A stretch of DNA of 40,799 nucleotides, taken from positions 1 through 40,799 of the forward strand of contig NZ_JADKMA010000046.1 of NCBI RefSeq assembly GCF_017676365.1, in the 5' to 3' direction. The notes below the pieces were generated by a model. The model saw only the letters and a program-made list of their open reading frames with translations. It made no database searches and had not been told where the DNA came from. Each line of letters starts with the position of its first letter. Position 1 is the first letter of the stretch. The stretch comes from Streptomyces oryzae (GTDB taxonomy: Bacteria > Actinomycetota > Actinomycetes > Streptomycetales > Streptomycetaceae). The position numbers and the translations under genes were made by a program. Shown piece by piece: positions 1 to 7,861 of this stretch.

Positions 1-336
1 CGACGGACCACCCCCACCCCGGGGATGCCGCCCCGCCGAGGCCCCCCGCTCCAGCCGGAGCACGGCCGGACTCCAGCCGGGCGGAGGGCCAGCCTGCGGG
101 GCCCCACCATGCCGGGTCTCATCCCGTGGGAGGCCTCCTGCGACGGGCTCGAGGGGAGCCGCCATGCGGAGGGAGTGCGCGCCTGTGCGTGGCCCACGCA
201 TGGCACCTGCCCGGCGAAAACTCCTGCCCTCGTGAAAGATCTGCCCGAGGAAGATGCCAGTCCGACAAGGTGCCCGGCCACCACGGTCTGGACGAGGCTC
301 TCGCCAGGCCCACGAGTCGGACCGGCCCACCGTGCC
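1..336. other. left-edge non-coding stretch
   Basis: No convincing gene is visible. The open frames here are GC-driven, have no recognisable domain and run into the permease gene antisense. A perfect inverted repeat, TGCGTGG-c-CCACGCA, lies at 186-200. It could be a short operator or hairpin, but its one-base centre argues against a standard terminator. Confidence 0.45.
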
Positions 337-2757
337 CTATCCCATCCGTGCCCCTGGTCTTCCAGCCGGACCCCGCAGCAGGCCGTACGCCGGAACGACG
401 CTCGCCACCAGGCCCAGCGCCAGGCAGCCGCTCACGGCACCGGCGACCCACGGCCAGGCGATCACCGCTTCGACCGGTACCCCCATGCTCTGCCGTAGCC
501 CATGGACCATCCCCAGCAGTGCGGGGATGACCACGACCATGCCCAGCGCGGCACCCAACGCGACAGCGCAAACCGTCTCCCCTGCGACCGTCCGCAGAAC
601 CTGCCCCGACGTTGCTCCCGAGAGTCGCAGGATCCGCAGGTCCCGAGCTCTGTCAGCGGTGGCCGTCAGCAGCGTGGAGGCCACGGCTATGGCGGTGTAT
701 CCCGCGGTCATGGCCACCAGCATCAACGTGAAGATCCATACCAATCTGTCTTCTTCTTCCTCGCTCGAAGAGGCATAGCGTTCCACCGAGACCTCGCGCG
801 CCCTCAGTGCATCGCGAAGTTGCTGCACGCTCTTCTCACTCGTCGGGTAGGCGACGTCCGCGAGAGCCGACGGGTCGTGCGCCCGCACCACCCCGCGCTG
901 GAGCACCAGTTGATACGGCACCTCTCCGTCATCCAGCACTGCCGCCACCCGCAGCCGCTCCCTGCGGCCGTCCTCGAAGGTGAGTATCGTGCTCCGGCCC
1001 TCCCGCCATCCGTGTGCCGCAGCGACTGATTCAGTGACAAGAACACCGCCGGCCGGTGGGGAGGGGCGACCGTACAGTCGTGCGAAGCCGCTACCGACCC
1101 CCGCCGCCGTGAACGCCTCCCTCCCGCGCCCGCCGTAGACGGTGGTGCCCAGCATCGCGTTGTGCGTCACTCCGGCTTCCGCCGTCGCGGCCTCGCTGAG
1201 CCCCGGAGTACCCGCGGGCGCCAGCGCGGTGCGTGCCCGCACAGAGGCTGCCTGCCGGTCGGTGTCGGCAGTCTCCGTCGTCTGCACCGTGCTGGTGATG
1301 AGCACGGCAAATGTCACGGTGGCCAGTACGGGAGCGACGGTGGCAGAGGTGCGGCGCACCGCTGCTCGCATGTTCTCGCGTACGAGCAGTGACGTCGCCC
1401 CCGGGCGGCAGGCCAGCGGACGGGTGAGCGCTCCGACGACGGGCCGCACCAGGGCCGGTATCAGCAGAGCGAGGCCAGCCGTCAATCCTGTTGCCGTGCC
1501 CAATCCGAGCAGCACCATGGTCTCGCTGTCGGCGGATGCCGTTCCCACCATGCAGGCCAGCCCGAGCGCGGTCGCCGTCAGCCCGGCCGCCCAGCGCCTG
1601 CGGGTCATGGGCCGCTCGTCGACCGCCGCTTCCCGCATCGCCTCCATCGGTGCCACCCGTGCCGCGCGCCGAGCGGCCGACCATGCCCCTACAAGGGCCA
1701 CAGCACTCCCCAGCACGATCGCGGCACACGGCACCCACCAGCGGGACCGCAATGTGAAGCCCTCCGGCTGCAAACCCGCGTCCACCAGCACTCCGGCCAC
1801 CGAGGATGCGACCGCCGACCCCACTGCCGACCCCAGGGCGGCACCGAGCACCCCGACGGTCGCCGCCTCGGCGCAGACCGTGCGGCGCACCTGCTTGGGG
1901 GTGGCTCCGATGATTCGTAGCAGCCCGAACTCCCGTCGTCGCTGCGCCACGGTGAAGGCGAACGTCGAAGAGACGATGAAGACAGTCACGAAGGCTGACA
2001 GAGCGGCCATGGCGGTGAGCACCTGTGAGCCGATCCACCGCGTCATCTCGTCCTGCTGTGGCGCCAGAGCGTCGCGGTCGCCTCCGGTGAGGACCTCGCC
2101 CCTTCCGGCCGTGTCGGCCACGGCCCGCTCGGCAGCGGACGCCACGCGCGCGGCCGACGTGCCGGGCTCGAGGGTGAGTCCGATGACGCGGACCCCGCCG
2201 GCGAGCGCTGCCGCACGCGTGTCGGTGACGTAGTATCCAGGCCCGTCCAGCGTGCCCGAGACGGTGAACCGGTGGGGGCCGTCCGCGGTGAGCACCGTGA
2301 CCCGATCACCCGGCTGGTGGCCGTAGGAGCGGTCGAGAGCGATGTCATCGCCTCTCATCGGCGCCCGTCCGTCGTGCAGACCGTAAGAGGCGAGGGCAGC
2401 AGCGGACCAGCCGTGGCCCTGCCGTTCGCCCTTGACCTGCTCAGTACCAGGTAGTTGGGCGTAGAAAGATCGGTCGGCGACGGCCGCCCGCACCCCCGGA
2501 AGCCGGTCCAGCTTCCGTCTCAGCTCTGTCGCCTGTCCCGGCTCCCATGGCGGCGGCTCATTGAAATGACCTCCCACCTGGTCGCCTGCCGGCGCACGCA
2601 CCAACACGGGTGCTCCGGCAAGTCGTTCAGGCACTCCAGGGCCGCCGGACAGCAGTATCAGTGCACTCATCGTCACAACAGCGACGCCGAGCGCCACAGC
2701 CACGAACGATCCCAGGAACGCCGGCCAGCGCTCCCGTACCGAGGAAAAGCTGATCAT
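337..2757 (-). CDS. FtsX-family ABC transporter permease
   Basis: Large membrane subunit of an ABC exporter, about 806 aa. It has an N-terminal transmembrane anchor (about 12-36), then a long extracytoplasmic region, then a first FtsX core of several helices ending in the typical RRREFGLLRIIGAT segment (about residues 270-285). A second extracytoplasmic region and a second FtsX core (RARDLRILRLSGAT, then helices to the C terminus) follow. This duplicated FtsX plan is usual for actinobacterial MacB/LolC-like permeases that expel peptides, drugs or lipids. The ATG overlaps the stop of the ATPase gene as ATGA, so the two are translationally coupled. The divergent two-component genes suggest a signal-controlled exporter. 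The substrate cannot be read from sequence. Confidence 0.93.
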   Translation of the reverse strand: MISFSSVRERWPAFLGSFVAVALGVAVVTMSALILLSGGPGVPERLAGAPVLVRAPAGDQVGGHFNEPPPWEPGQATELRRKLDRLPGVRAAVADRSFYAQLPGTEQVKGERQGHGWSAAALASYGLHDGRAPMRGDDIALDRSYGHQPGDRVTVLTADGPHRFTVSGTLDGPGYYVTDTRAAALAGGVRVIGLTLEPGTSAARVASAAERAVADTAGRGEVLTGGDRDALAPQQDEMTRWIGSQVLTAMAALSAFVTVFIVSSTFAFTVAQRRREFGLLRIIGATPKQVRRTVCAEAATVGVLGAALGSAVGSAVASSVAGVLVDAGLQPEGFTLRSRWWVPCAAIVLGSAVALVGAWSAARRAARVAPMEAMREAAVDERPMTRRRWAAGLTATALGLACMVGTASADSETMVLLGLGTATGLTAGLALLIPALVRPVVGALTRPLACRPGATSLLVRENMRAAVRRTSATVAPVLATVTFAVLITSTVQTTETADTDRQAASVRARTALAPAGTPGLSEAATAEAGVTHNAMLGTTVYGGRGREAFTAAGVGSGFARLYGRPSPPAGGVLVTESVAAAHGWREGRSTILTFEDGRRERLRVAAVLDDGEVPYQLVLQRGVVRAHDPSALADVAYPTSEKSVQQLRDALRAREVSVERYASSSEEEEDRLVWIFTLMLVAMTAGYTAIAVASTLLTATADRARDLRILRLSGATSGQVLRTVAGETVCAVALGAALGMVVVIPALLGMVHGLRQSMGVPVEAVIAWPWVAGAVSGCLALGLVASVVPAYGLLRGPAGRPGARMG

Positions 2758-3626
2758 GGCTGCACCGCCCCTCGGGCGTCGGCTGCGGACCGGGAGGCAG
2801 GGGCAGCGGCAGCGTTACCGACTGCTGTCGACTCTTCCAGCGCGGCCATACGTGCCGCGATCGCCTCCGCGCCCGCGCCCGCGCGCAGTTCGTCAACGGG
2901 TCTGCCGTCGGCGAGCAGTACCACTCGGTCCGCATAGGCGGCAGCTGCGGGATCGTGGGTGACCATGATGATCGTCTGGCCGTTCGTATCGACCAGTTCG
3001 CGCAGCAGCCGAAGGACCCCGCGCGAGGTATGTGTGTCGAGCGCGCCTGTCGGTTCGTCGGCCAGGAGCACGGCTGGGTGCGTGATGACGGCCCGGGCCA
3101 AGGCCACCCGCTGCTGCTGGCCGCCGGACAGCTCGCTCGGCCGGTGCCCGGCGCGCTCGGCGAGTCCGAACCGCTCAAGGGCGGCGGCCACTTGACCCGG
3201 GTCGGCACGGCGTCCGGCCAGCCGGAGCGGGAGCTCGACGTTCTGGGCAGCAGTCAACGCGGAGACGAGGTTGAAAGCCTGGAAGACGAAGCCGATGCGG
3301 TCACGACGCAGCAGCGTCAACGCGTTCTCGTCCAGTCCGCCGAGCTCGGCGCCGTCGACCAGTACTCTCCCCCGAGTCGGCCGCTCTATACCGGCCGCGC
3401 AGTGCAGCAATGTGGACTTGCCCGATCCGGACGGGCCCATCACTGCGGTCATGGTGCCGCGAGGGAACTGGAGGGTGACGTCCCGAAGGGCGACGACCGC
3501 TCGTTCTCCTTCTTCATACCGCTTCTCTACTCCGCGCAGTTCAACGGGCGCAGGCGCTTCGGTACGTGCGGCGGGATGCCCAACTGCCGGGCCGGCGGCC
3601 CATGACGTGGTCTGTTCCTTGGTCAT
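2754..3626 (-). CDS. ABC transporter ATP-binding protein (MacB/LolD-like)
   Basis: ATPase partner of the downstream FtsX permease, 290 aa from the chosen start. It has Walker A GPSGSGKST (64-72), Q-loop glutamine at 116, signature LSGGQQQR (166-173), Walker B ending DEPTGALD (to 197) and H-loop histidine 224. These are all intact, so it should hydrolyse ATP. The ATG at 3626-3624 was chosen because the protein aligns from there with family members. The frame stays open to an ATG at 3791, but that would run through the divergent promoter region and 54 bp into the kinase gene, and would add an unexpected hydrophobic segment. The C-terminal 30 residues are Ala-rich and not conserved. It shares a 4-bp ATGA overlap with the permease gene. 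Confidence 0.93.
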   Translation of the reverse strand: MTKEQTTSWAAGPAVGHPAARTEAPAPVELRGVEKRYEEGERAVVALRDVTLQFPRGTMTAVMGPSGSGKSTLLHCAAGIERPTRGRVLVDGAELGGLDENALTLLRRDRIGFVFQAFNLVSALTAAQNVELPLRLAGRRADPGQVAAALERFGLAERAGHRPSELSGGQQQRVALARAVITHPAVLLADEPTGALDTHTSRGVLRLLRELVDTNGQTIIMVTHDPAAAAYADRVVLLADGRPVDELRAGAGAEAIAARMAALEESTAVGNAAAAPASRSAADARGAVQP

Positions 3627-3700
3627 GGCTCCAGGGAACGCCGCGGGAGGCCCTGAACACACCAGTGCCTGGGCGAGTATCAGGACTACACCTAGCACTA

Positions 3701-3739
3701 CTGCCCCGGCTCTTGCCCCCGGGCTACGGTCGTTGGGTG
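3701..3739 (+). promoter_or_regulatory. leaderless-type promoter of the histidine kinase gene
   Basis: TACGGT at 3725-3730 fits the TAnnnT -10 pattern and sits six bases before the GTG at 3737, the spacing of leaderless Streptomyces transcripts. A weak -35 (CTGCCC, 3701-3706) is 18 bp upstream. There is no Shine-Dalgarno sequence before the GTG, which agrees with leaderless translation. Confidence 0.5.
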
Positions 3740-4912
3740 ATCTCACGAACCGTCCTGGAAGCTCTCGGCCGTGCGCCATTGCGGTTTCCACTCACCGCTT
3801 GGCCGTGGCGCTCGCTGGTCTATCTGCTGACCGGCGGTGGGCTGGCGGCCGCGGTGTATCTGACCGTCGCGGCCATGCTGGCCGCGCCGTTCGGCAGAGT
3901 GACGGGAGTGCTGTGCTCGGTACTGGCCATAGGGTTCGGCGCCGCGTTGTCCGGCCCGCTGGAGCGGTGGCGTCTCGGCTTGGTGGAGCTCGATGGTCCG
4001 CTGCCCCCCAGGGGCCGGAGAACGTATGGCTACGGTGCCGTGTCGGTGCTGGCGGTGGCATGGGCCGACCTGGCGGTGGCGCTGGTCTCGCTCGGCATCC
4101 CCGGCATCCTGCTGCTCTCGCCGCTCCAGCCGACGGCGACGAGCTGGGAGAAGGTCACGGGCCCGATAGCCGGCGCGATGCTGCTGATCGTCGCGACCTA
4201 TCCCATAGGCGCGTGGGCGGGAGTCCGCGGTGCGGTCACACGCTCGGTGCTGGCCCCCAAGGACGGCGAGCTGCGCGAGGTCGTCCGCTCCCGGGCCCGG
4301 CTCGTGGACGCGTTCGAGACCGAACGTCGCCGTATCGAGCGCGATCTGCACGACGGGGCGCAGCAGCGGCTGGTGGCGCTCAATGTGCGGCTGGGCCTGG
4401 CCACCTTGGACCTGCCCGAGGGAAGTGTCGCAGCCAAAGAGGTCGGTGAGGCGCACGCACTGGCCAAGGAGGCTCTGGCCGAGCTGCGGGAGCTGATCCG
4501 CAACGTGCACCCGCAGGTCCTCAGCGAGCGGGGCCTGCACGCGGCGGTGCGGGACATAGCTGGCCGCTCGCCGATACCTGTCGATCTGGATATCGAGCTG
4601 CCGGGCCGGCTGCCGGCCGCCGCGGAGACCACAGCGTTCTTCGTGACGTCCGAGGCGCTGACCAACGCGGCAAAGCACAGTGGAGCAGCGCGCTGCCGGG
4701 TGAGGACACGCGTCCAGGAGGGAGTGCTGCACTTGGAAGTGACGGACAACGGAGTGGGCGGTGCCGAGATAAAGGCGGGCTCGGGCCTGACAGGTCTCGC
4801 CGATCGGATCGCCGCGGCCGACGGCAGAATGTTCCTGTCCAGCCCACGAGGCGGACCGACCCGGTTGAGAGCGGAGATCCCATGCAGGCCGAGCGCCCTC
4901 TCCGAATCGTGA
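3737..4912 (+). CDS. sensor histidine kinase (HisKA_3/NarL-DesK class)
   Basis: Membrane kinase, 391 aa from the GTG. Four hydrophobic segments occupy about 27-53, 55-73, 101-130 and 142-163, with little extracytoplasmic sequence, so it probably senses the membrane or a ligand inside it. The HisKA_3 dimerisation box ERDLHDGAQQR holds the phospho-accepting His205. The HATPase_c domain shows the N-box TNAAKHSG (309-316), DNGVGG (337-342) and GLTGLADR. The GTG was chosen because the sequence becomes kinase-like there and a TAnnnT box lies just upstream; the frame is open further upstream to 3566. It overlaps the response regulator gene by 31 bp, so the two form one operon. Its location opposite the ABC exporter suggests it controls that exporter. 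Confidence 0.92.
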   Translation: MISRTVLEALGRAPLRFPLTAWPWRSLVYLLTGGGLAAAVYLTVAAMLAAPFGRVTGVLCSVLAIGFGAALSGPLERWRLGLVELDGPLPPRGRRTYGYGAVSVLAVAWADLAVALVSLGIPGILLLSPLQPTATSWEKVTGPIAGAMLLIVATYPIGAWAGVRGAVTRSVLAPKDGELREVVRSRARLVDAFETERRRIERDLHDGAQQRLVALNVRLGLATLDLPEGSVAAKEVGEAHALAKEALAELRELIRNVHPQVLSERGLHAAVRDIAGRSPIPVDLDIELPGRLPAAAETTAFFVTSEALTNAAKHSGAARCRVRTRVQEGVLHLEVTDNGVGGAEIKAGSGLTGLADRIAAADGRMFLSSPRGGPTRLRAEIPCRPSALSES

Positions 4913-5571
4913 TCGCTGAGGATGGTGTGCTGCTGCGCGAGGGAATGGTCCAGCTGCTCGAACGCTTCGGCCATGAGGTGTCGGCAGCGGTGGGTGACGG
5001 TGATGCGCTGCTTGCAGCGGTGAGGGAGCACCGGCCGGAATTGGTCGTGGCGGATGTGCGGATGCCGCCGGACTTCACCGACGAGGGTCTGCGTGCGGCG
5101 CGCGTCCTCCAGGCGGAGCAGCCGGACCTGGCTGTGCTGGTGCTGAGCCAGTACGTGGAGCAGACATTCGCCGAGGAACTGCTGGAGAGCGGCGAGGGCG
5201 GGGCGGGCACAGGTTATCTGCTCAAGGAACGGGTGGGAGATGTAGGGGAGTTCATGGACGCGGTCGGCCGCGTCGCCGACGGAATCACGGTGGTGGATCC
5301 GGAGGTGGTGCGTCAGCTCCTCGCCCGTCGCCGGGGCCCGTTGGAGCGGCTCACGCCCCGGGAGCGCGAGGTGCTGGCGCTGATGGCGGAGGGCCACTCC
5401 AACGCCGCCATCGCGCGTCGCCTGGTGGTGACGGAAGCCGCCGTCGCCAAGCACATCGCAGGGATCCTGCACAAGCTCGGACTTCCGGCGGACGATCCGG
5501 AAGTCAACCGCCGCGTGGTCGCCGTGCTGACGTATCTGCGAGGGGAGGGGTCAGAGGAGATGCGTGCGTAA
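4882..5571 (+). CDS. LuxR/NarL-family response regulator
   Basis: DNA-binding partner of the upstream kinase, 229 aa. The receiver domain covers about 7-125, with acidic pair Glu13-Asp14, phospho-accepting Asp58 in VVADVRMPP and the switch lysine in the YLLKERVGD segment. The C-terminal LuxR-type HTH begins at LTPREREVLALMAEG and continues through the AIARRLVVTEAAVAKHIAGIL recognition region (about 150-190). A typical member is 210-230 aa, so it is full length. The 31-bp overlap with the kinase gene implies coupled translation. The likely target is the divergent promoter region at 3627-3736, which would serve the ABC exporter. Confidence 0.95.
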   Translation: MQAERPLRIVIAEDGVLLREGMVQLLERFGHEVSAAVGDGDALLAAVREHRPELVVADVRMPPDFTDEGLRAARVLQAEQPDLAVLVLSQYVEQTFAEELLESGEGGAGTGYLLKERVGDVGEFMDAVGRVADGITVVDPEVVRQLLARRRGPLERLTPREREVLALMAEGHSNAAIARRLVVTEAAVAKHIAGILHKLGLPADDPEVNRRVVAVLTYLRGEGSEEMRA

Positions 5572-5580
5572 GAGAGGGAG

Positions 5581-6382
5581 TCAGGGCTTGCGGGCAATGG
5601 CGCTGAACTGAGCGACGGACTTCTCGTCTTCTGCCATATATCCCGGTCACCAGCGGGCGCACGAGACGATTCCCGGCTCCAGCAGTTCCAGCCGCGGGAA
5701 GACGCGGGCGACCTCGGCGCCGGCTCGGGCCGTGATGGGCAGCATGGCTTTCTCGTTGCAGAAGAGCGCATCGCCTCGAGGTTGCCGTCCCCGCCGAGTT
5801 CGAGGGTGGGGCGGGTGAGCGCCAGGTAGCTGCCGGAGGGGACGGCCGCCATCAGGGTCTCCACGATGGCTATCGCCTCGTCGGTGTCGGCGATGAAGTT
5901 GAGGGTTCCGGCAGTATGACGGCGACCAGCTCGGTGAGGTCCAGGGGTCCCCGGCGGCATCGCGGATGGCTTGCGGCTGGTGGGCGTCCGCGGCGATGTA
6001 ATCGGTCTCCCCGGGAGTCCCGCGCGAGGGCGCGGGCGCGCGTGAGAACAGTTGGGTCGAAGTCGCGGCAGACGATCCGCGAGGAAGGAGCCACGCACTG
6101 GCCCACCTGATGGGTGTTCTCGACGGTGGGCAGCCCGGAGCCGATGTCGTGGAACTGCCGGACGCCCGCCTCGTCGGCGAGGAACCGTACCGCGCGGCCA
6201 AGGAACACACGATCCGCGCGAGCGACCTCCCGGATGTTGGGGTACATGTTGGTGACCTAGTCGCCGACCTGCTGGTCAACGTCGTAGTAGTCCCGGCCGC
6301 CGAGCCAGTAGTTCCACACTCTGGCGTTGTTCGCCACATGGGCGACCGGGGGCTGTCCCCTGGGGGCGCTGCGCTCGCTCAT
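5581..6382 (-). pseudogene. degraded SAM-dependent methyltransferase (DUF574 family)
   Basis: Pieces of one DUF574/Methyltransf_19 protein are present in order but in different frames. The first is an N-terminal MSERSAPRGQPP-like start at 6382. An in-frame TAG (6257-6259) follows it, then MYPNIREVARADRVFLGRA and FHDIGSGLPTVENTHQVGQ in frame A. DYIAADAHQPQAI comes next in frame B, then LDLTELVAVIL back in A. FIADTDEAIAIVETLMAA and the LELGGDGN stretch are in frame C, PITARAGAE and LELLEPGIVSC are in B, and the C-terminal DEKSVAQFSAIARKP ends at a TGA at 5581-5583. At least four frameshifts plus a nonsense codon make it a dead gene unless sequencing is poor. Living relatives are about 265-275 aa and are very numerous in Streptomyces. 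Confidence 0.85.
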
Positions 6383-6553
6383 CTCGTGCCCTCTCCGCTC
6401 GACGCCTGCGCCCACGAGCTGTGGGCCGCGTCATGGCGGCGCGTCGGCAGCGCTCCGGCAGCAGCGCTGCGTGCGGCGCCGCCCGAGGGAAGCGCACAGT
6501 TGGCAGTTCCTCCAGGGAAGGTTGGCAGATGCTATAGAGAGGGAAGATAAACA

Positions 6554-6583
6554 TTGCAGATGCGAGGTAGGAACTCATACGTT
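6554..6583 (+). promoter_or_regulatory. promoter of the molybdate gene cluster, leaderless type
   Basis: TTGCAG (6554-6559), an 18-bp spacer and TACGTT (6578-6583) end seven bases before the ATG at 6591. The region is locally AT-richer than its surroundings (ATAGAGAGGGAAGATAAAC just upstream). No Shine-Dalgarno is evident before the ATG, so the transcript is probably leaderless. Confidence 0.55.
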
Positions 6584-6590
6584 GACGCAC

Positions 6591-6986
6591 ATGCAGTCGT
6601 ACACCATCGGGCAGGCCGCGCGGCTGCTCGGCGTCAGTCCGGACACGGCCAGACGCTGGGCCGACGCGGGCCGGGTCACCACGCACCGTGACGAGAGCGG
6701 ACGCCGTCTGATCGACGGGCGCGATCTGGCCGCCTTCTCCGTCGAGCTCGCCCAGCACGGCGGCGAGGACGAGGAGAACAGCTACACCTCGGCCCGCAAC
6801 GCGTTCCCCGGGATTGTCACCGCCGTCAAGCTCGGCGATGTGGCGGCGCAGGTCGAGATCCAGGCGGGCCCGCACCGACTGGTCTCGCTGCTGACCCGGG
6901 AGGCCGTGGAGGAACTGGGGCTGAAGGTCGGTATGCAGGCCACTGCCCGGGTGAAGTCGACCAACGTCCATATCGACCGTCCGTGA
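6591..6986 (+). CDS. MerR-like HTH / TOBE (molbindin) regulator, probable molybdate sensor
   Basis: A 131-aa protein with two parts. Residues 1-50 are a MerR/excisionase-type winged helix (YTIGQAARLLGVSPDTARRW, then GRRLIDGRDL). Residues about 64-131 are a single TOBE/Mop domain (SARNAFPGIVTAVKLGDVAAQVEI, ending VKSTNVHI), the fold that binds molybdate or tungstate in ModE and ModC. The HTH plus Mop arrangement resembles a minimal ModE built on a different DNA-binding domain. It lies 80 bp upstream of modA in the same direction, so it is likely a molybdate-responsive regulator of this cluster. The start ATG is supported by the leaderless promoter. An in-frame TTG three codons upstream is less likely. 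Confidence 0.88.
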   Translation: MQSYTIGQAARLLGVSPDTARRWADAGRVTTHRDESGRRLIDGRDLAAFSVELAQHGGEDEENSYTSARNAFPGIVTAVKLGDVAAQVEIQAGPHRLVSLLTREAVEELGLKVGMQATARVKSTNVHIDRP

Positions 6987-7066
6987 GGCCGGTTCTGCCC
7001 CGTCGTTACCTCTCGTCCCACCCCCTCTCATCCCGACCCGCCACCCGACCCGCCAGGAGTTCGCCC

Positions 7067-7861
7067 ATGGGCACGCACGTTCTGACGCCTCGCCGCGCGG
7101 TCGCCGCGCTCGGCGCCGTTGCCGTCCTCGTTCCCCTCGCCGGATGCGGGAGCGGCAGGGACGACAGCAGTAAGAGGGGCGCGGAGAAGGGCGGCAGGAC
7201 CGAGCTGACCGTGCTCGGTGCGGCGTCCCTCACCGATGTGTTCCAGGCGGCGGGCAAGGTGTACGAGAAGGAGCATCCCGGCACGAAGGTGAAGTTCTCG
7301 TTCGCCGGGTCGCAGGAGCTGGCGGCGCAGGTCAAGCAGGGCGTGCCCGCTGACGTACTGGCCACGGCGGACACCAGGACCATGGACGGCCTCAAGGGTG
7401 AGACGGGCAAGCCGGCCGTCTTCGCCAGGAACCGGCTCGTGATCGCCACGGGGGAGGGCAACCCGGAGCGGGTGAAGGGCCTGGAGGATCTGTCGGACAG
7501 CAAACTCAAAGTAGTGCTGGCCGCTCCCGAGGTGCCGGTCGGGCGCTACGGAAAGCAGGTGCTGGACGCACAGAAGCTGAAAGTGAAGCCCGTCTCGCAG
7601 GAGCCGAACGTACGGGCTGTGCTCAGCAAGGTGGAGCTGGGCGAGGCGGACGCGGGTCTCGTCTACAAGACCGACGCGGCCACGGCGCCCAAGAAGGTGG
7701 ACTCCGTCGACATCCCCGACAGCAAGAACGCCATCGCCTCCTATCCGGCCGCCGTGCTGAAGAACTCCGAACACCAGAAGGAGGCCGCGTCGTTCGTGAA
7801 GTGGCTGAGCACGCCCAAGGCGCAGAAGGTGCTGCGTGAGGCAGGTTTTCAGCACCCATGA
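7067..7861 (+). CDS. modA: molybdate ABC transporter substrate-binding lipoprotein
   Basis: Extracytoplasmic molybdate-binding protein, 264 aa. It has an N-terminal lipoprotein signal with lipobox LAGC (Cys27), then a charged linker, then the ModA body. The body begins LTVLGAASLTDVFQ, whose serine is an expected anion ligand, and continues FSFAGSQELAAQVKQGVPADVLATAD, a hallmark of the family. YPAAVLK and a C-terminal FVKWLSTPKAQKVL segment follow. The start is fixed by AGGAG (7055-7059) seven bases before the ATG. Its stop overlaps the permease start as ATGA, so it is co-translated with the ModBC fusion. Confidence 0.95.
   Translation: MGTHVLTPRRAVAALGAVAVLVPLAGCGSGRDDSSKRGAEKGGRTELTVLGAASLTDVFQAAGKVYEKEHPGTKVKFSFAGSQELAAQVKQGVPADVLATADTRTMDGLKGETGKPAVFARNRLVIATGEGNPERVKGLEDLSDSKLKVVLAAPEVPVGRYGKQVLDAQKLKVKPVSQEPNVRAVLSKVELGEADAGLVYKTDAATAPKKVDSVDIPDSKNAIASYPAAVLKNSEHQKEAASFVKWLSTPKAQKVLREAGFQHP

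Noticed and set aside
25..498. Plus-strand 157-codon frame at the left edge
   Set aside because: It has no ribosome site or known motif and overlaps the 3' end of the permease gene antisense.
3627..3791. Upstream extension of the ABC ATPase to an ATG at 3791
   Set aside because: It would cross the divergent promoter and enter the kinase gene, and would add a hydrophobic stretch foreign to this family.
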